Shown: one piece after another, positions 24,606-35,050 of the stretch
How positions within the stretch are numbered: position 1 is the first letter of the stretch
Layout: each line of letters opens with the position of its first letter
Assembly (NCBI GenBank): GCA_951804985.1
Contig: OX638134.1
Coordinates: forward strand, 4,340,001-4,404,000
DNA length: 64,000 nt
From: Dryomyza anilis
Lineage: Eukaryota > Arthropoda > Insecta > Diptera > Dryomyzidae
Direction: 5' to 3'
Notes under the pieces: model-generated
Seen by the model: the letters and a program-made list of their open reading frames with translations, nothing else
Databases searched by the model: none
What the model was told of the DNA's origin: nothing
Position numbers and translations under genes: made by a program

Positions 24606-25658
24606 AATTTTATATCTTTTTTATTTTTGAATAATTTAATGTGGATTTCCTAATATTTAAATTTTTACTATTGTAATATATGATAGAAAAATTATAATTT
24701 TGAAAAAAAAAAAAAAAGGAATTATTTACTGACACAGAAAGTTGGTTAAACTTACTTTAAAATTTAAATTACAATTTATGATAAATAGATAAATGTAAAT
24801 ACTTTATTTTGATTTAAATTAAATGGTTTGTTTTTTTGTATACGTTTTTAAACCGATATAAAATCGCATCGTTCTATTCTAATTTTTCAATCACAATTTT
24901 AAAGGTTATTTTCACTCCCTTTTGTTTTATTTGACAATTATGAATAATTACTCTAGTCATTACATGTACCGATTTCTTTTTTTATTGATTCAGCATTATC
25001 AGAAACTAATATTTTGCTTATTTTTGGTTGAATTAATTTTAAATCTGAAAACAGTTAAATCATAATTTGCATAGATAAGAAAAACACACAACGTGGCAAC
25101 ACTGTTTCTGAATAAAGAGAGCAACGTGACAAAAAAAGCATCTCGTGGTGTAGAACAATAATGTGGTGTATAACAGTAATGTGTTGAGTTTTCTTGTTGG
25201 TGTAAAACAAAATGTTGCATTTCCGCGCGCAAAGTAAAATTTGAAAATCAAAAAATTAAAACAAAAAGCTCTACTATATGTAAAAAAAGAATAAAAGCTC
25301 TCGTTGCATTTTCAAATGCAAGTTCAAATGTGTATGAAAATGTGTTAGTATTTTAGTTTTTTTTTATAATTTGGCTGAGTATATGTGAGTGTATGCGTGA
25401 GTATGTGTATTAGTAATTGTGAATTTGGATCGAGGTTGATGTTTGCAATGCTGCGAGTTTGTTGCACTTTCATTTGTGCGCTGTTCTTGTTGTTGTAATT
25501 GTATCACGATAGTTGTAGTGGTTTTAGTTGTTGTTTAAATTTGTCTACTAAATGCAAATTTTAAATTATTTATATTTTATATAAAACAAATTTGATAAAT
25601 TTTAAAACTATTGTCGAGTAAATTAATTTAGAAAAAAAATCGTAAAAATTATTCAAAA
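24606..25658. other. AT-rich DNA with a GT-rich patch
   Basis: 25370-25560 is G/T-rich (GAGTATATGTGAGTG, GTTGTTGT). Overlapping minus frames at 25251-24999 have no recognisable domain. The segment lies just downstream, in minus-strand sense, of ratchet site B. Confidence 0.45.
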
Positions 25659-25735
25659 ACTTACATAAATTCTGTGCCATTAATGAAAATTTGAGACTTA
25701 CCTAAAAAGAGAAAAGTTAGAAAAATTAGTAAAGA
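25659..25735 (-). promoter_or_regulatory. Recursive splice site B (ratchet point) with RS-exon
   Basis: On the minus strand the tract TTCTCTTTTTAG is fused to GTAAGTCTC at junction 25702/25701. Two branch-point-like motifs (TACTAAT and TCTAACT) precede it within 40 nt. A second donor, GTAAGTTTT, lies at 25664-25659, giving an RS-exon of 37 nt (25701-25665). This is the best-formed of the three sites: strong acceptor and strong donor with no exon between them. It lies 17.8 kb from site A and 35.5 kb from site C. Confidence 0.75.
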
Positions 25736-25899
25736 AATATTTAAAAATAATTTAAAAAATAAATTAAATATTTAAATATTTAAACAATATCACATCATAA
25801 TATTGATTGCGCTAGAACCTTCGAACGTTTGCACTGCATTGAACTCTATCGAACTGCAGTTTTCTTGCAACACAAAAAATATATAATATATATAACTCA

Positions 25900-27056
25900 C
25901 CTTCTTCGATTTCAATGAAATTTGGGCAGCTGATAAAGCTTATAGAGATATGCATTGACCAATTTTTTTTTTCGACCTCTACTTCCAGAGATACAGTGCT
26001 TCAAAGTTACAAAAAATTGACCAAAAATCATTTTTGTGTTGTTGTTTATATTTCAATATCTCTTAAAGTAGAAATGTTAGAAACTTCGTTGATGGCTCGT
26101 TTTAAAGGTAATAGAACAGGCTTTAAGAAAAATTGAGTTGTAAATTCTAAACTTTAACATGTGGCTCGTGGTCTTTATCCTTACATTTCAAAATTGATGT
26201 CCTTAAAAAGGACCCTTTAAAAAATTCTTAAAAAAATTTGGTTGATTTAAAATCAATGTTCATGCCAAAATTCACGATGGTATTCTGATAGCATCATATT
26301 TTAAAAATTAATTTTCTAAATTTTCACAAATTTTTTGTATTGAAAAATAAAATATTTTTTTCAAAAGTAAAATTTGCAATAATTTTTTAATGTATTTGAA
26401 ACTCTGATTTCGAAAATGACGTCAGTTTCATCAAACTGTCCCTAGTTTTTGAGATATATATCATTTTTCGAAAAATGTAAAATATATACACCAAAATCAA
26501 TATTTCAAAAACTAGAGACAATATGATAAAACTGCCACCATTTTAGAAATCAGAGTTAGAAAAATACATTCATGAATTATTGCAACTTTTACTGTCGAAA
26601 AAAAAATTTTTTTTTTTCAATGCATAAAATAAATAAAAATTTAGAAAATTTTTTTTTAAAATATCATGCAATCAAAATACCATCTTGAAATTTGTCAAGA
26701 ACATTTGTATTAAATCAACCAAAATATGTGATTTTTTTCAGAATTTTAAAAAGAGTTCTTTTTAAGGACATCAATTTTGAAGTGCTAGGATAACAACGAC
26801 GGGCCACATGTTCAAGTTTAGAAGAAACAACTTAATTTCTCTAAAAGCTTGATCTATTAGCTTTAAAACGAGCCATATCAACTTTAAGAGATATTGAAAT
26901 ATGAACAACCATACAAAAGTGATTTATGGACCATTTTTTGTAACTTTGAAGCACTGTAATTCTGGAAGTAGAGGTCGAAAAAAATAAAAAAAAATTGATC
27001 AATACATAACTCAATAAGCTTTATCAGCTACCCAAATTTCATTGAAATCGAAAAGG
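25900..27056. repeat. 1.16-kb imperfect palindrome (foldback element / hairpin locus)
   Basis: The left arm (25900-26469) and right arm (26470-27056) are diverged reverse complements. Examples: TTCGATTTCAATGAAATTTG at 25905 pairs with CAAATTTCATTGAAATCGAA near 27035; GACCTCTACTTCCAGAGA at 25974 pairs with TCTGGAAGTAGAGGTC near 26962; GGACATCAATTTTGA near 26766 pairs with TCAAAATTGATGTCC near 26190. The centre is the perfect 16-bp palindrome CATTTTTCGAAAAATG (26462-26477), so there is almost no loop; one arm has about 15 extra bases beside it. No coding capacity. It could be a foldback transposon or a hairpin-RNA source. Confidence 0.92.
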
Positions 27057-27639
27057 TAAAATCTCAAAATAAACTTTTTTTGGTCGATTTGGTATGGAAT
27101 GGCCCATATATAAAATCCACCTGAATTTACCCACTCTCACCCTAATTATTGCTCTACGCATTTGCTTTGACTTTAGCTACATTTTTTTTTCAAATCATTT
27201 GCATCTCGAAAATTAGCAGAGCACAAAATCATACTTCGTGCAGCACACTGCTACAGTTAGCTGTAGCCAGGCTCTGTAAAATGTCCTTCATCCTGTGCAA
27301 CAACCTTTCGACGGACGTGCGAAGAGAAACCTTCAAAGTTGTGAAAATTATTCGCATGGAAATGAGTGGAAACAAATGTAGAAAAAAAAAGAAAAATCAA
27401 AGGAAGGAAGAAAGAAAGCAAAAGGAAGCCAATTGTTGTATAGATGGAAAGTTGCAAAAAAAAAAATCGAGACGAAGCGCAAAAAATTATAAAAAAAAGT
27501 TATTGAAAAATTATTGAAAACTGGTGTACTATCTGATGTTGTTATTTTATAATAATTATAATTTCATTTTGCAATTATAAAATAGTCCGTCCAAATTTAA
27601 TTCGTTTAAATTTGATTTTTTTTTTTTACTTCGAATTGG
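27057..27639. other. Single-copy DNA with a weak plus-strand frame
   Basis: A 122-codon plus frame (27149-27517, non-ATG start) has mixed composition at first and then becomes lysine-rich because the DNA is A-rich. No domain is recognised and no splice boundary is evident. Probably non-coding. Confidence 0.35.
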
Positions 27640-27647
27640 GTTTTTGC

Positions 27648-28259
27648 TAGGGCTGTGCGATTAATCGTTTTACCGGAAAGTCTGATTAATCGTAATCACG
27701 ATTAATCAATTATTCGATTAATCGTATTTTTTGATGTACCGAAAATACGATTAATCGGTTAATCAGCTTTTGTGATTAATCAAAATAACGATTAATCGGT
27801 TAATGAGAAATATGATTAATTGAAATACGATTAATTGTTTTTGGCATGAGTACACTCAGAAAACAGTTTCCTTATATTAAGGAAAATTTACTTGAAATGG
27901 CGTCAAGTTAAATTTTACTTATTTTAAGGAAGGTTTTTCCTTAATTGCGATATTTCAAGTTCATTTTCCTTAATATGAGGAAACTTTTTTCTGATTGTAT
28001 AAATAACTTATACTTGCTACGCATTTAATTTGGCATTTGTATATTAAATTAAATATTTTTAAAGAATAACAACAGTTTTTTAGACAGACATTTCTATGTT
28101 CTCAAATAAAAATTATTTGAATTCTGATTAATTGAAAGTTATAATTAACCGATTAATCGTATTTTCGGTTAATTGAAAAATACGATTAATTGGATTATTG
28201 ATTAATCGTGATTGCGATTAATCACAATTTCCGGTAAAACGATTAATCGCACAGCCGTA
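27648..28259. mobile_element. hAT-type MITE with long terminal inverted repeats
   Basis: The element starts TAGGGCTGTGCGATTAATCG and ends with the complement of TACGGCTGTGCGATTAATCG. The inverted arms extend about 140 bp and are filled with CGATTAATCG-like motifs. It is flanked by an 8-bp target duplication, GTTTTTGC (27640-27647) and GTTTATGC (28260-28267), matching at 7 of 8 bases. An 8-bp duplication with a T/CAGGG-type end fits the hAT superfamily. No transposase is encoded (612 bp), so it is non-autonomous. Confidence 0.9.
27851..27999. mobile_element. 149-bp nested foldback element inside the hAT MITE
   Basis: Arms 27853-27898 and 27952-27997 are inverted repeats beginning CACTCAGAAAACAGTTTCCT, flanked by TA on both sides (27851-27852, 27998-27999). 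The TA target and short inverted ends would fit a mariner/Tc1-like MITE. Internal TTAAGGAA motifs add further symmetry. The same start, CACTCAGAAAA, is seen at 58499. Confidence 0.7.
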
Positions 28260-28399
28260 GTTTATGCTCTTTCAGTATTCGATTTTTCAATACAAAATAT
28301 ACATATTTGAAATATGTTTTTTTTTATTGAAAAATCAAATTTTCTTGAACGAATTCAAATAATTGAATTTCTATTGAAATATATTTTAAATTCCTCAAA

Positions 28400-29110
28400 A
28401 AAAAAATATAATTTCAATAATAAATTGAAAAATCAATTTTGAATTTAAAAAAAAACATTACAAACCGATGTCATATTTAAATTTCAAACGAATTTTAGCC
28501 GTTTTAGTTTTGTAAATCAAACTCATTTCGATTTTTGTTGTCAACTATATGAAATACATTATTTAATTATTTAAATATTTAATTGATTTCTGATAAATAT
28601 AATGAAAATAATATTCAAAATAATATAATTTCAATAAAGAATTGAATAATTGAATTTTGAATTAAAAAAAACGAAGAGAAAACCGATGTTGGAATTATTT
28701 TTTCTGTGTCGAAAATAAGTACAGTTGATAATTTTTAGAGTTGATTTTTTTGTGATATATGTAAAGAAAATAATGTTAAAAAAATATAATTTCAATAAAG
28801 AATTGAATAATTATATTTTGAATTTAAAAGAAAAGCAGTAATCTCCGATATGGGAATTATGTTCAAAGCGATTAGGCACAATTGATGATTTTGAAAGTAG
28901 AGTTGATAATTTAATATTTTTGTTTATAAATAGAAAGAAAATAATGTATAAAATACTATAATTTAAAAAAAAAATTGATTAATCATATTTATATTTTTAA
29001 AAAATGGCCGAAAACCAGGTGTCGGAATTACATGCAAAGCCGCTTTTATGTCACATTTACATAGAATTGATGATTTTAAGAGTATTCATTAATTTAATCA
29101 TAACATAAAT
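28400..29110. repeat. Diverged tandem repeat, unit about 160-220 bp
   Basis: The landmark TAATTTCAATAAAGAATTGA or a close variant recurs at 28409, 28626, 28787 and 28959 (intervals 217, 161, 172). Each unit continues with A-rich DNA, a CCGATGT-like motif and GGAATTA, then a TTGATGATTTT-like motif. Copies are strongly diverged, so the expansion is old. Confidence 0.78.
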
Positions 29111-29129
29111 CATAAAATACACCAAAACT

Positions 29130-29570
29130 GGCAACAATTTCGATGCAAAAATCTAGCAACATCGACCTCAGTCAGCAATGCAATAATGAGCTGGTGCTCG
29201 ACATAAATTCAAAAAACACATCGCTGCCAGCACCTACAACAACCTACGATAGTCGACTGTCGGAGACTTGCATCATCAGCCTACTTTGGCCAAACCCTCT
29301 CGACTATGCCTTGAAACTCATGCAGTAGCAGCAGCAGCAACATCAACCAAGTTTTTCAAGTAGAAACAGCGTCTGTGCTGTTGCTTGCTTGGCCTGCAAC
29401 ATCAACAATATTGCATGTTGTTGTTGTTGCTGTTGTTGTTGTTGCTACTGTTGTTGTTGTTGTTGTTGCTGCACTCTAACGTTGAAGGTCGTACATTGGC
29501 CCGGTGCATTTACCCCAGAAAAATTGTGCAGTACGTAGTACGCTTTATGAGTTGTTGTAGTAGTTGACTG
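29130..29570 (+). other. GC-richer island with opa repeats and a 61-codon frame
   Basis: An ATG-initiated frame at 29143-29328 has balanced codon use and is followed, after a TAG, in the same frame by a glutamine-rich run (CAG)n(CAA)n. Then 29416-29472 is a TTG/TGC trinucleotide tract. I do not recognise the peptide, and no splice sites bound it. It may be a 5' leader with an upstream frame, a decayed glutamine-rich exon, or chance. Confidence 0.3.
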
Positions 29571-30098
29571 TGCGACGTTGTCGATGTTTTTATTATTTTT
29601 TTTAATTTTTTTCATAGTCAGTCTGTCTGTCCGTTTAGACTAGTGTGTCTATTTGATTGTTGTTGTTTTTAATATTAATGTTGTTGTAATTTTGCATCTG
29701 ATTCCGCTGCTGTTTGCTGTCTTTGCATTGCATGTGACTTTAATTTGTATTCGATACGATTTAAATTCTATGTTTTTTTTATTTAGTTTTATTGCTTTAT
29801 TGTTTTTGTTGGCATTTTCATGGTCTTGATTCATTGTTGTTGTTTTTGTATTCATCGTCGTCATCATCATCATTGCCAGCGTCTGCTGTTCTTGCTTAGT
29901 TATTGCCGTTTACATTGTTAACGACAGTACCAGCAAGCAGCAGCAACAAATCTCTGTGGACAACACATATTTGCACGTTTTTGACTGTTCGACTCCTTTT
30001 AGCTGGCGCTGGCACAAGGTCGGCCAACCAACCAACCTAGCAGTCAGCGTGCGGAGGATACTTCGACAGTCATTACATGTTTTAAATTTTATTGTCGT
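29571..30098. other. TTG/ATC-rich single-copy DNA
   Basis: Trinucleotide tracts (TTGTTG near 29655, ATCATCATC near 29860) and a GC-richer patch at 29875-30070. The first TTCTATGTTTTT motif of the 30-41 kb family appears at 29766. Confidence 0.45.
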
Positions 30099-31200
30099 TT
30101 GCAAGCAATAATGTCACAGTTAATTTTACAGTCAAACGTGCAAATGTTCTGTCAACAAAAAGTAATGCCAAATGTTGCATATATTGCAAGGATGTTTTAA
30201 TATAATTTAGAATTTAATTTAAGGTATTTTGTTGCGTTATTTAAAATTCTATGTTTTTAATTTTTGAGCGAAAAATTTTAAAAATTTGTTTTAAAAATGT
30301 TTTTTTAATAGTGCTTTTTATTTTTGTTAATTTTAAGATTCTATGTTTTTCTATGTTTTTCTAAACAATGTATAATTACAATTCTTAGTAATAGAAATTG
30401 CTTGAAAACGTCAAAATAAATGATATCTAGAATTAAATTGTCTGATTTTCTATTAGTTCTATGTTTTTTATATATATTTGCAAGCAATAATGTCACAGTT
30501 AATTTTACAGTCAGACGTGCAAATGTTCTGTCAACAAAAAGTATATCCAAATGTTGCATATATTGCAAGGATATTTTAATATAGTTTAAAATTTAATTTA
30601 AGGCATTACGTAGCACTATTTTGAATTCTATGTTTTTAATTTTTGCGAGAAAAATTTTAAAAGGTGGTTTTGAATAGTTCGGTTTAATAGTGCTATTCAT
30701 TTTTGTTAATTTTAAGATTCTATGTTTTTCTATGTTTTTCTAAAAACTGTATATTTGCAATTTTGTATAGTAGAAATTGTTTGGAAACATCAACATAGCT
30801 GATATCAAGTATAAAAGTGTCTGATTTTGTATTTGTTTTAGTTCTATGTTTTTTTTTGTATATTTAAGAACTCTCAATAACTGCAGAATAGTCGCAAATT
30901 ACAAAAAGACTAAAGAACCTTTTTTTAATTTAAAATTTTTGTTTTCGTTATTTTGCAATTCTATGTTTTTGTTATGTATCAAATATATTGATAAACGCAT
31001 TCAGAAATAGCTATTATACATAACACATGAAAATGTAGCTATTTTTAACATTCTATGTTTTACGATGTTTTTCTAAAAAAGGTTTTTCTGCAAAAATTTT
31101 CTTTTAGGAATTGTCTAAAAACGTTAAACTATGCAATTTCTCATTTTATAATGTCCTATTTCAGCTTACTTTTAATTCTATGTTTTATTAATTTTTGTTA
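30099..31200. repeat. 379-bp tandem duplication carrying TTCTATGTTTTT motifs
   Basis: Unit 1 starts at GCAAGCAATAATGTCACAG (30101) and unit 2 at 30480, a period of 379. The two are about 85-90% alike by eye. A decayed continuation runs to about 31200. Within the array TTCTATGTTTT recurs near 30248, 30340, 30460, 30628, 30718, 30841, 30960, 31051 and 31176, roughly every 90-170 bp, and is better conserved than the surrounding sequence. Confidence 0.88.
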
Positions 31201-31435
31201 TTTAATATAATAATTAGTATTTGTTACTAATTGATGCTTGAGCTACTAAAAAAAATAATTTAAAAAAAGCTTTTCTCTCAAACATGCAACATGTTGTTCA
31301 TGCAACCAACCAAACGACACAAATACTAAACAAATGTGTTATCTAAACAAATATAATTAAAAATAAAATCACATCAACTACTTCTAAACATTATTCTAGT
31401 TATTTTGCTATTTTTTTTGTTTTGTTTTTTTTGCA

Positions 31436-31945
31436 TTAAAATATCAAAACGAAAGCTTTCGGCAGTTGATGTTTTGCGAACGTCGCTGAACTGATATCGC
31501 GCGCGTCCTCCCCAACACACCTCAACCCCCCTTTATTTTTTTGCCACCCGTTCACCGCTATGCGATGTTCTATGTCGCTGTCGATGTCTATGTGTTTGCG
31601 TTTGTGTTTGTGTTCGCAATTAGGTCGCAGCTCGCGGCAAATACGAGGGTCAACGTACGATAGAAGCGCTAGCTGCGCACTCAAGGCCAAATTCATTGAA
31701 ACCGACAACGTTGTCGCTCGTGCGTTTAGCCGCCCACCCGGCGTATATACCACCCAACGGTGTGGTGACTCCCCCTTCCCGTTCGTCACCTTCAACTATC
31801 AAAAGCTCTTTGTCTTGCACTCAGTTTTTAATATTAGTTGTCTTTTTTTATCACTTTCTCTCTCTCTCTAACACTCGTATGTTAAAATGTTCGCACCCTC
31901 ACCTCCGGCACTCCCTCCCTGTTCGTTTTCATCGAAAGTGACTGG
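31436..31945. promoter_or_regulatory. GC-rich island with TATA-like, initiator-like and (CT)n motifs
   Basis: One of the most GC-rich single-copy stretches in the window. It holds ATATCGCGCGCG (31495), a TATATA at 31743, CACTCAGTTTTT (31818, initiator-like) and a CTCTCTCTCTC tract (31857-31870) of the GAGA-factor type. It also carries AACGTCGCTGAACTG (31479-31493). The 119-codon minus frame (31795-31436) and 103-codon plus frame overlap each other and look compositional. Confidence 0.4.
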
Positions 31946-32457
31946 ATTTTTCGATGTTTCACTTTTTATCGTTTATTTATCTATTATTGCTATTATTTTA
32001 TATTATTTGGTTAATTATATTGCTGTTTGTTTTTTTTTTTTTTGTTAGAAACATTTCGAAAATACGAAATTTCTATTTCTTTCACTTTTTCTTCTTATGG
32101 CGTGGCATTAACCTATGTTGTGGTTTCTATGTTTTGTAGTAACTGGCTCTACGTGCAATTGAAACTTGAAGTTAGTGAAAGTCAATGAGCAATATTTTTG
32201 TTGTTCTATGCTAATTGACTCAAAACGGGTGTCTTTTCTAGAATTTATAAATTCTATATTTTCTATTTTTTTATTAATGTTTTTATATATTTTTTTTGAA
32301 ATTTTTGTGTTTTTAGGATTCGATCTTTTGTACAAATTATTGTATGCATTTCATTGTTAACATTATTATATTTTTTGGACGAAAAAATAATTCTATGTTT
32401 TTTTGTTCATATGTTAATCATCATTTTTTTAACACGTCTGCAACTAGTGATGATCAT
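31946..32457. other. T-rich DNA, no gene seen
   Basis: Dominated by T runs. Two further TTCTATGTTTT motifs lie near 32127 and 32391. No gene supported. Confidence 0.5.
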
Positions 32458-32570
32458 TTGCAAGAACAAGCCAAGAAATGGTAATCTTGTTCTTGCTCTT
32501 GTTCTTGCACCCTTTCTTGGTCTTGTTCTTGCAATACCTTTCTTGCTCTTGCTTGCAAGAATCTTGCAAA
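32458..32570. repeat. CTTGYT hexamer repeat between short inverted ends
   Basis: CTTGTT/CTTGCT units fill 32483-32570. The left edge TTTGCAAGAACAAGCCAAGA (32458) is the near reverse complement of the right edge TTTCTTGCTCTTGCTTGCAA (about 32540-32562), so the block is a short hairpin-capable element, possibly a MITE remnant. Confidence 0.7.
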
Positions 32571-33006
32571 ATTTTACTTCTTAAATTTAAAATTAAAGAT
32601 GGTAGACAATATTTTAAACTGAATATTAATTATGAAAACGAATAGAATTTGAACACTAACTGTATTTAAGTTACTTATTTTCAATTTATTCAACAAAATT
32701 CTTCAATAAAAATAATTGTATAAATCAAGTGATGTAGACGAGACAATCAAAATCTCAAGGCCATAATAAAATGAACATATGCGTTCATAATAAATATAAG
32801 GAATATTTCGTATAGGCATAAAAAAAATTAAAAAAAAAAAATTTCGTACCATTTTTTTTTCGAATTTTTTTTTTTTTTTTAATTTTTAAATAAAAAATTT
32901 TTGAATTATTTTGTATTTTTTTTTTTTTTTTTGTAAATTCGTAAAAATTTCCATCAATTAATTTATTTTGAAAAAAAAATATTAGTTCAACATTATTCAT
33001 CATATT
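32571..33006. other. AT-rich DNA with long homopolymer runs
   Basis: Long A and T runs at 32820-32940. No gene. Confidence 0.55.
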
Positions 33007-33321
33007 AAATAATAATAATAATAATAGTTTGGCACTACAGCTCTATAAGAACTAGGGGCCGAGCTCTCTCACCATTTTGAGCCGTGCGTGTTATATTTGT
33101 ACTCAAAGTGGTGGGACCTACAGTTTATTGCCGAATCCGAACGGCGGGTGAGAGCTTTTCATAGGCAATGTTTTACTCTCGTAGGTTTGCCATTTACTGC
33201 CGAGAGATAGCGCGGTATAGAAAAATGTTTCTATGAAAAGATGTTGTTAGCCCCAGTCCAGACTTGAACCGGGGACCTTTCGGGTCGCAGTCCAACGCAC
33301 TAACCACTGAGTTACCGCGGC
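33007..33321 (-). mobile_element. tRNA-derived SINE with (TTA)n tail
   Basis: On the minus strand the element begins GCCGCGGTAACTCAGTGG and GTTAGTGCG (box A, 33321 leftwards), then CGAAAGGTCCCC and GGTTCAAGTCT (box B near 33258). A body of about 220 bp includes CATAGAAACATTTTTC, and a (TTA)n tail lies at 33025-33007. Box A and box B are well preserved, so it may still be transcribable by RNA polymerase III. The tRNA-like part lacks a proper acceptor stem, so it is a SINE and not a tRNA gene. Confidence 0.85.
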
Positions 33322-33564
33322 TATTATATTCATAAATATTATTAACAAATTCATCAATATGACGATTCAAATTCATTGTATTGAATATTTCGTTCTTCAC
33401 TTTGATGAACTTCATTTAATGAATTCATAATATTTAAGAATAAATTCATCATATTGATGAATTTTTTTCCGCGTATATTTTATTTTTAATAGCACTGATT
33501 GTTATATAAATCATTTCTTCATCAATTATAAAAGTAATTATGATATTCTGAGCTTTAAGTTGAA
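33322..33564. other. AT-rich spacer
   Basis: Short AT-rich DNA with ATTCATAATATT-like motifs. No gene. Confidence 0.5.
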
Positions 33565-34190
33565 TTCTATGTTTTTAATGGTTTATTGTAACAGCGTCAA
33601 AGTTCATTTTCATCATTTGTCCAACATTCAAAAAGGAAATTGTGCTATTCTATGTTTTCTATGTTATATTTTTAATAGCGTCAATCTTCATTTTCAACAT
33701 TTCTGCATCATTTATAAAAGAAATTATGCCATTTTGAACATTAGGCTTCATTCTACGTGTTATTTTGGATGGCGCAAGTCTTTATTTAAAACATGTTTTC
33801 ATTATTTCCAAAAGTAATTATGCTCTTTTGTGTTTTAGGTTTTCTATGTTTTATTTCTGATAGCATAAATCTTCAACTTCAACCCTTTTCTATAATTTAA
33901 AAAGGAAATTATGATTATTTGTGCATTCTATGTTTTTATTATAGCGTTCATTTTCATTTTTAACATTTCTCCGTTATTTAAAAGAGGAATTATCATTTTT
34001 GAACATAAAGCTTCATTCTATGTTTTCCATGTTTTATATTAAAATGCGGCAATTTTCTTCTAACACATTTCTTTATCATTTTTAATGACATTATGCTAAT
34101 TTCTGCTTTAAGTTGAATTCTTTTTTTTATTTTTCATAGCTCTAAATTTTATTTTTAATATTTCTACATCATTTTAAAAATTTTATAATA
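33565..34190. repeat. About 90-bp diverged tandem repeat built on TTCTATGTTTT
   Basis: Unit starts at 33565, 33648, 33751 (TTCTACG), 33842, 33926 and 34016 give intervals of 83, 103, 91, 84 and 90. Each unit carries TTCTATGTTTT, an AATAGCGT-like motif, TTCATTTTCAACATTTCT, and AAAGGAAATTATG. Same core motif as the 379-bp family at 30099-31200. Confidence 0.88.
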
Positions 34191-34600
34191 CATATTTGTG
34201 ATTTAACAAAATTATATTTTTTTATAAAAAAAAAAAACTTTAAAAAATAACGTGGACATATATTTTTTTAAAAATATCTAAATAACAAAAATCTGCAAAT
34301 ATATGAAAAATATAAATAAAATTGGCTAAAATCTAAATCAAAAATTTAAAATATTGTTGCCCTAAATACCACAGCTAAACAATGAGCTTAAGTTGCTGCA
34401 CAAATATTTATTGTCTCTAATGTGAGTCTATAATGTGAATTACAAAAAAAAACTACAAAATCTACAACAATTGCTATACCAATTCCAATAAATAACAATC
34501 TATGTAATTAAATTAAAAGAATAAAATGAAAATTTATTAGCTACATTCAAAAGTCAAGCCATTTAACGTTTACTTGACTTTAAAAATATAGTTTTTACAG
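34191..34600. other. AT-rich DNA, no gene seen
   Basis: No repeat or coding structure recognised. Confidence 0.5.
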
Positions 34601-35050
34601 TTCGACTCAAAAGCCGCCGAAATTTATGACAACCTGCAGCCAGCCGAAAAAAAAAAACAAATAATTGCAATTAATTTCGTAACAAATCAATGAAACAAAC
34701 GCAAACGTTGCTGAAAATCGTTGTTAACTGCAGCCACGCGTTGTAGGCCCACGCGTGCTTTCAAAGCTGTTTAGAATTCTCGCATACAAAAGAGACACAC
34801 ACCACACAACACATACACACGCTCTTTATTGTTGTTCGCCTAATTTATGGCGCGCTGTCACTCTGACGTTTTCGGTTTTCATATCGAAAACGAAACTGAA
34901 ACCAAAACCGAGCGACGTTGAGTTCAATGACCGCGCAAATCCATGGCCTAGTTAACAGGAAACGCGCACAAGTCGTGTGTGTCGCTCGGCTGTCGACGAA
35001 GTTATTACGAACTGAGTCGGTTTGCTGTTGTCAGGGTTCGCTTGCAAAAT
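34601..35050. promoter_or_regulatory. GC-richer island with minus-strand initiator-like motif
   Basis: Contains AACGTTGCTGAA (34704), GAGCGACGTTGAGTTCAATG (34908) and CACACGCTC tracts. On the minus strand, TCAGTTCGTAAT near 35010 fits the fly initiator, with GTCGACAGCCGAGCGAC downstream. A 66-codon plus frame (34755-34955) is not recognised. Either an alternative promoter or an enhancer is possible; function is inference. Confidence 0.33.

Noticed and set aside
27149..27517. 122-codon plus-strand frame
   Set aside because: No ATG at the start, and the second half is lysine-rich because of A runs. No domain recognised.
31436..31795. 119-codon minus-strand frame in a GC-rich island
   Set aside because: A plus-strand frame of 103 codons overlaps it, so open frames here follow from GC content. 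No domain, and no splice borders.
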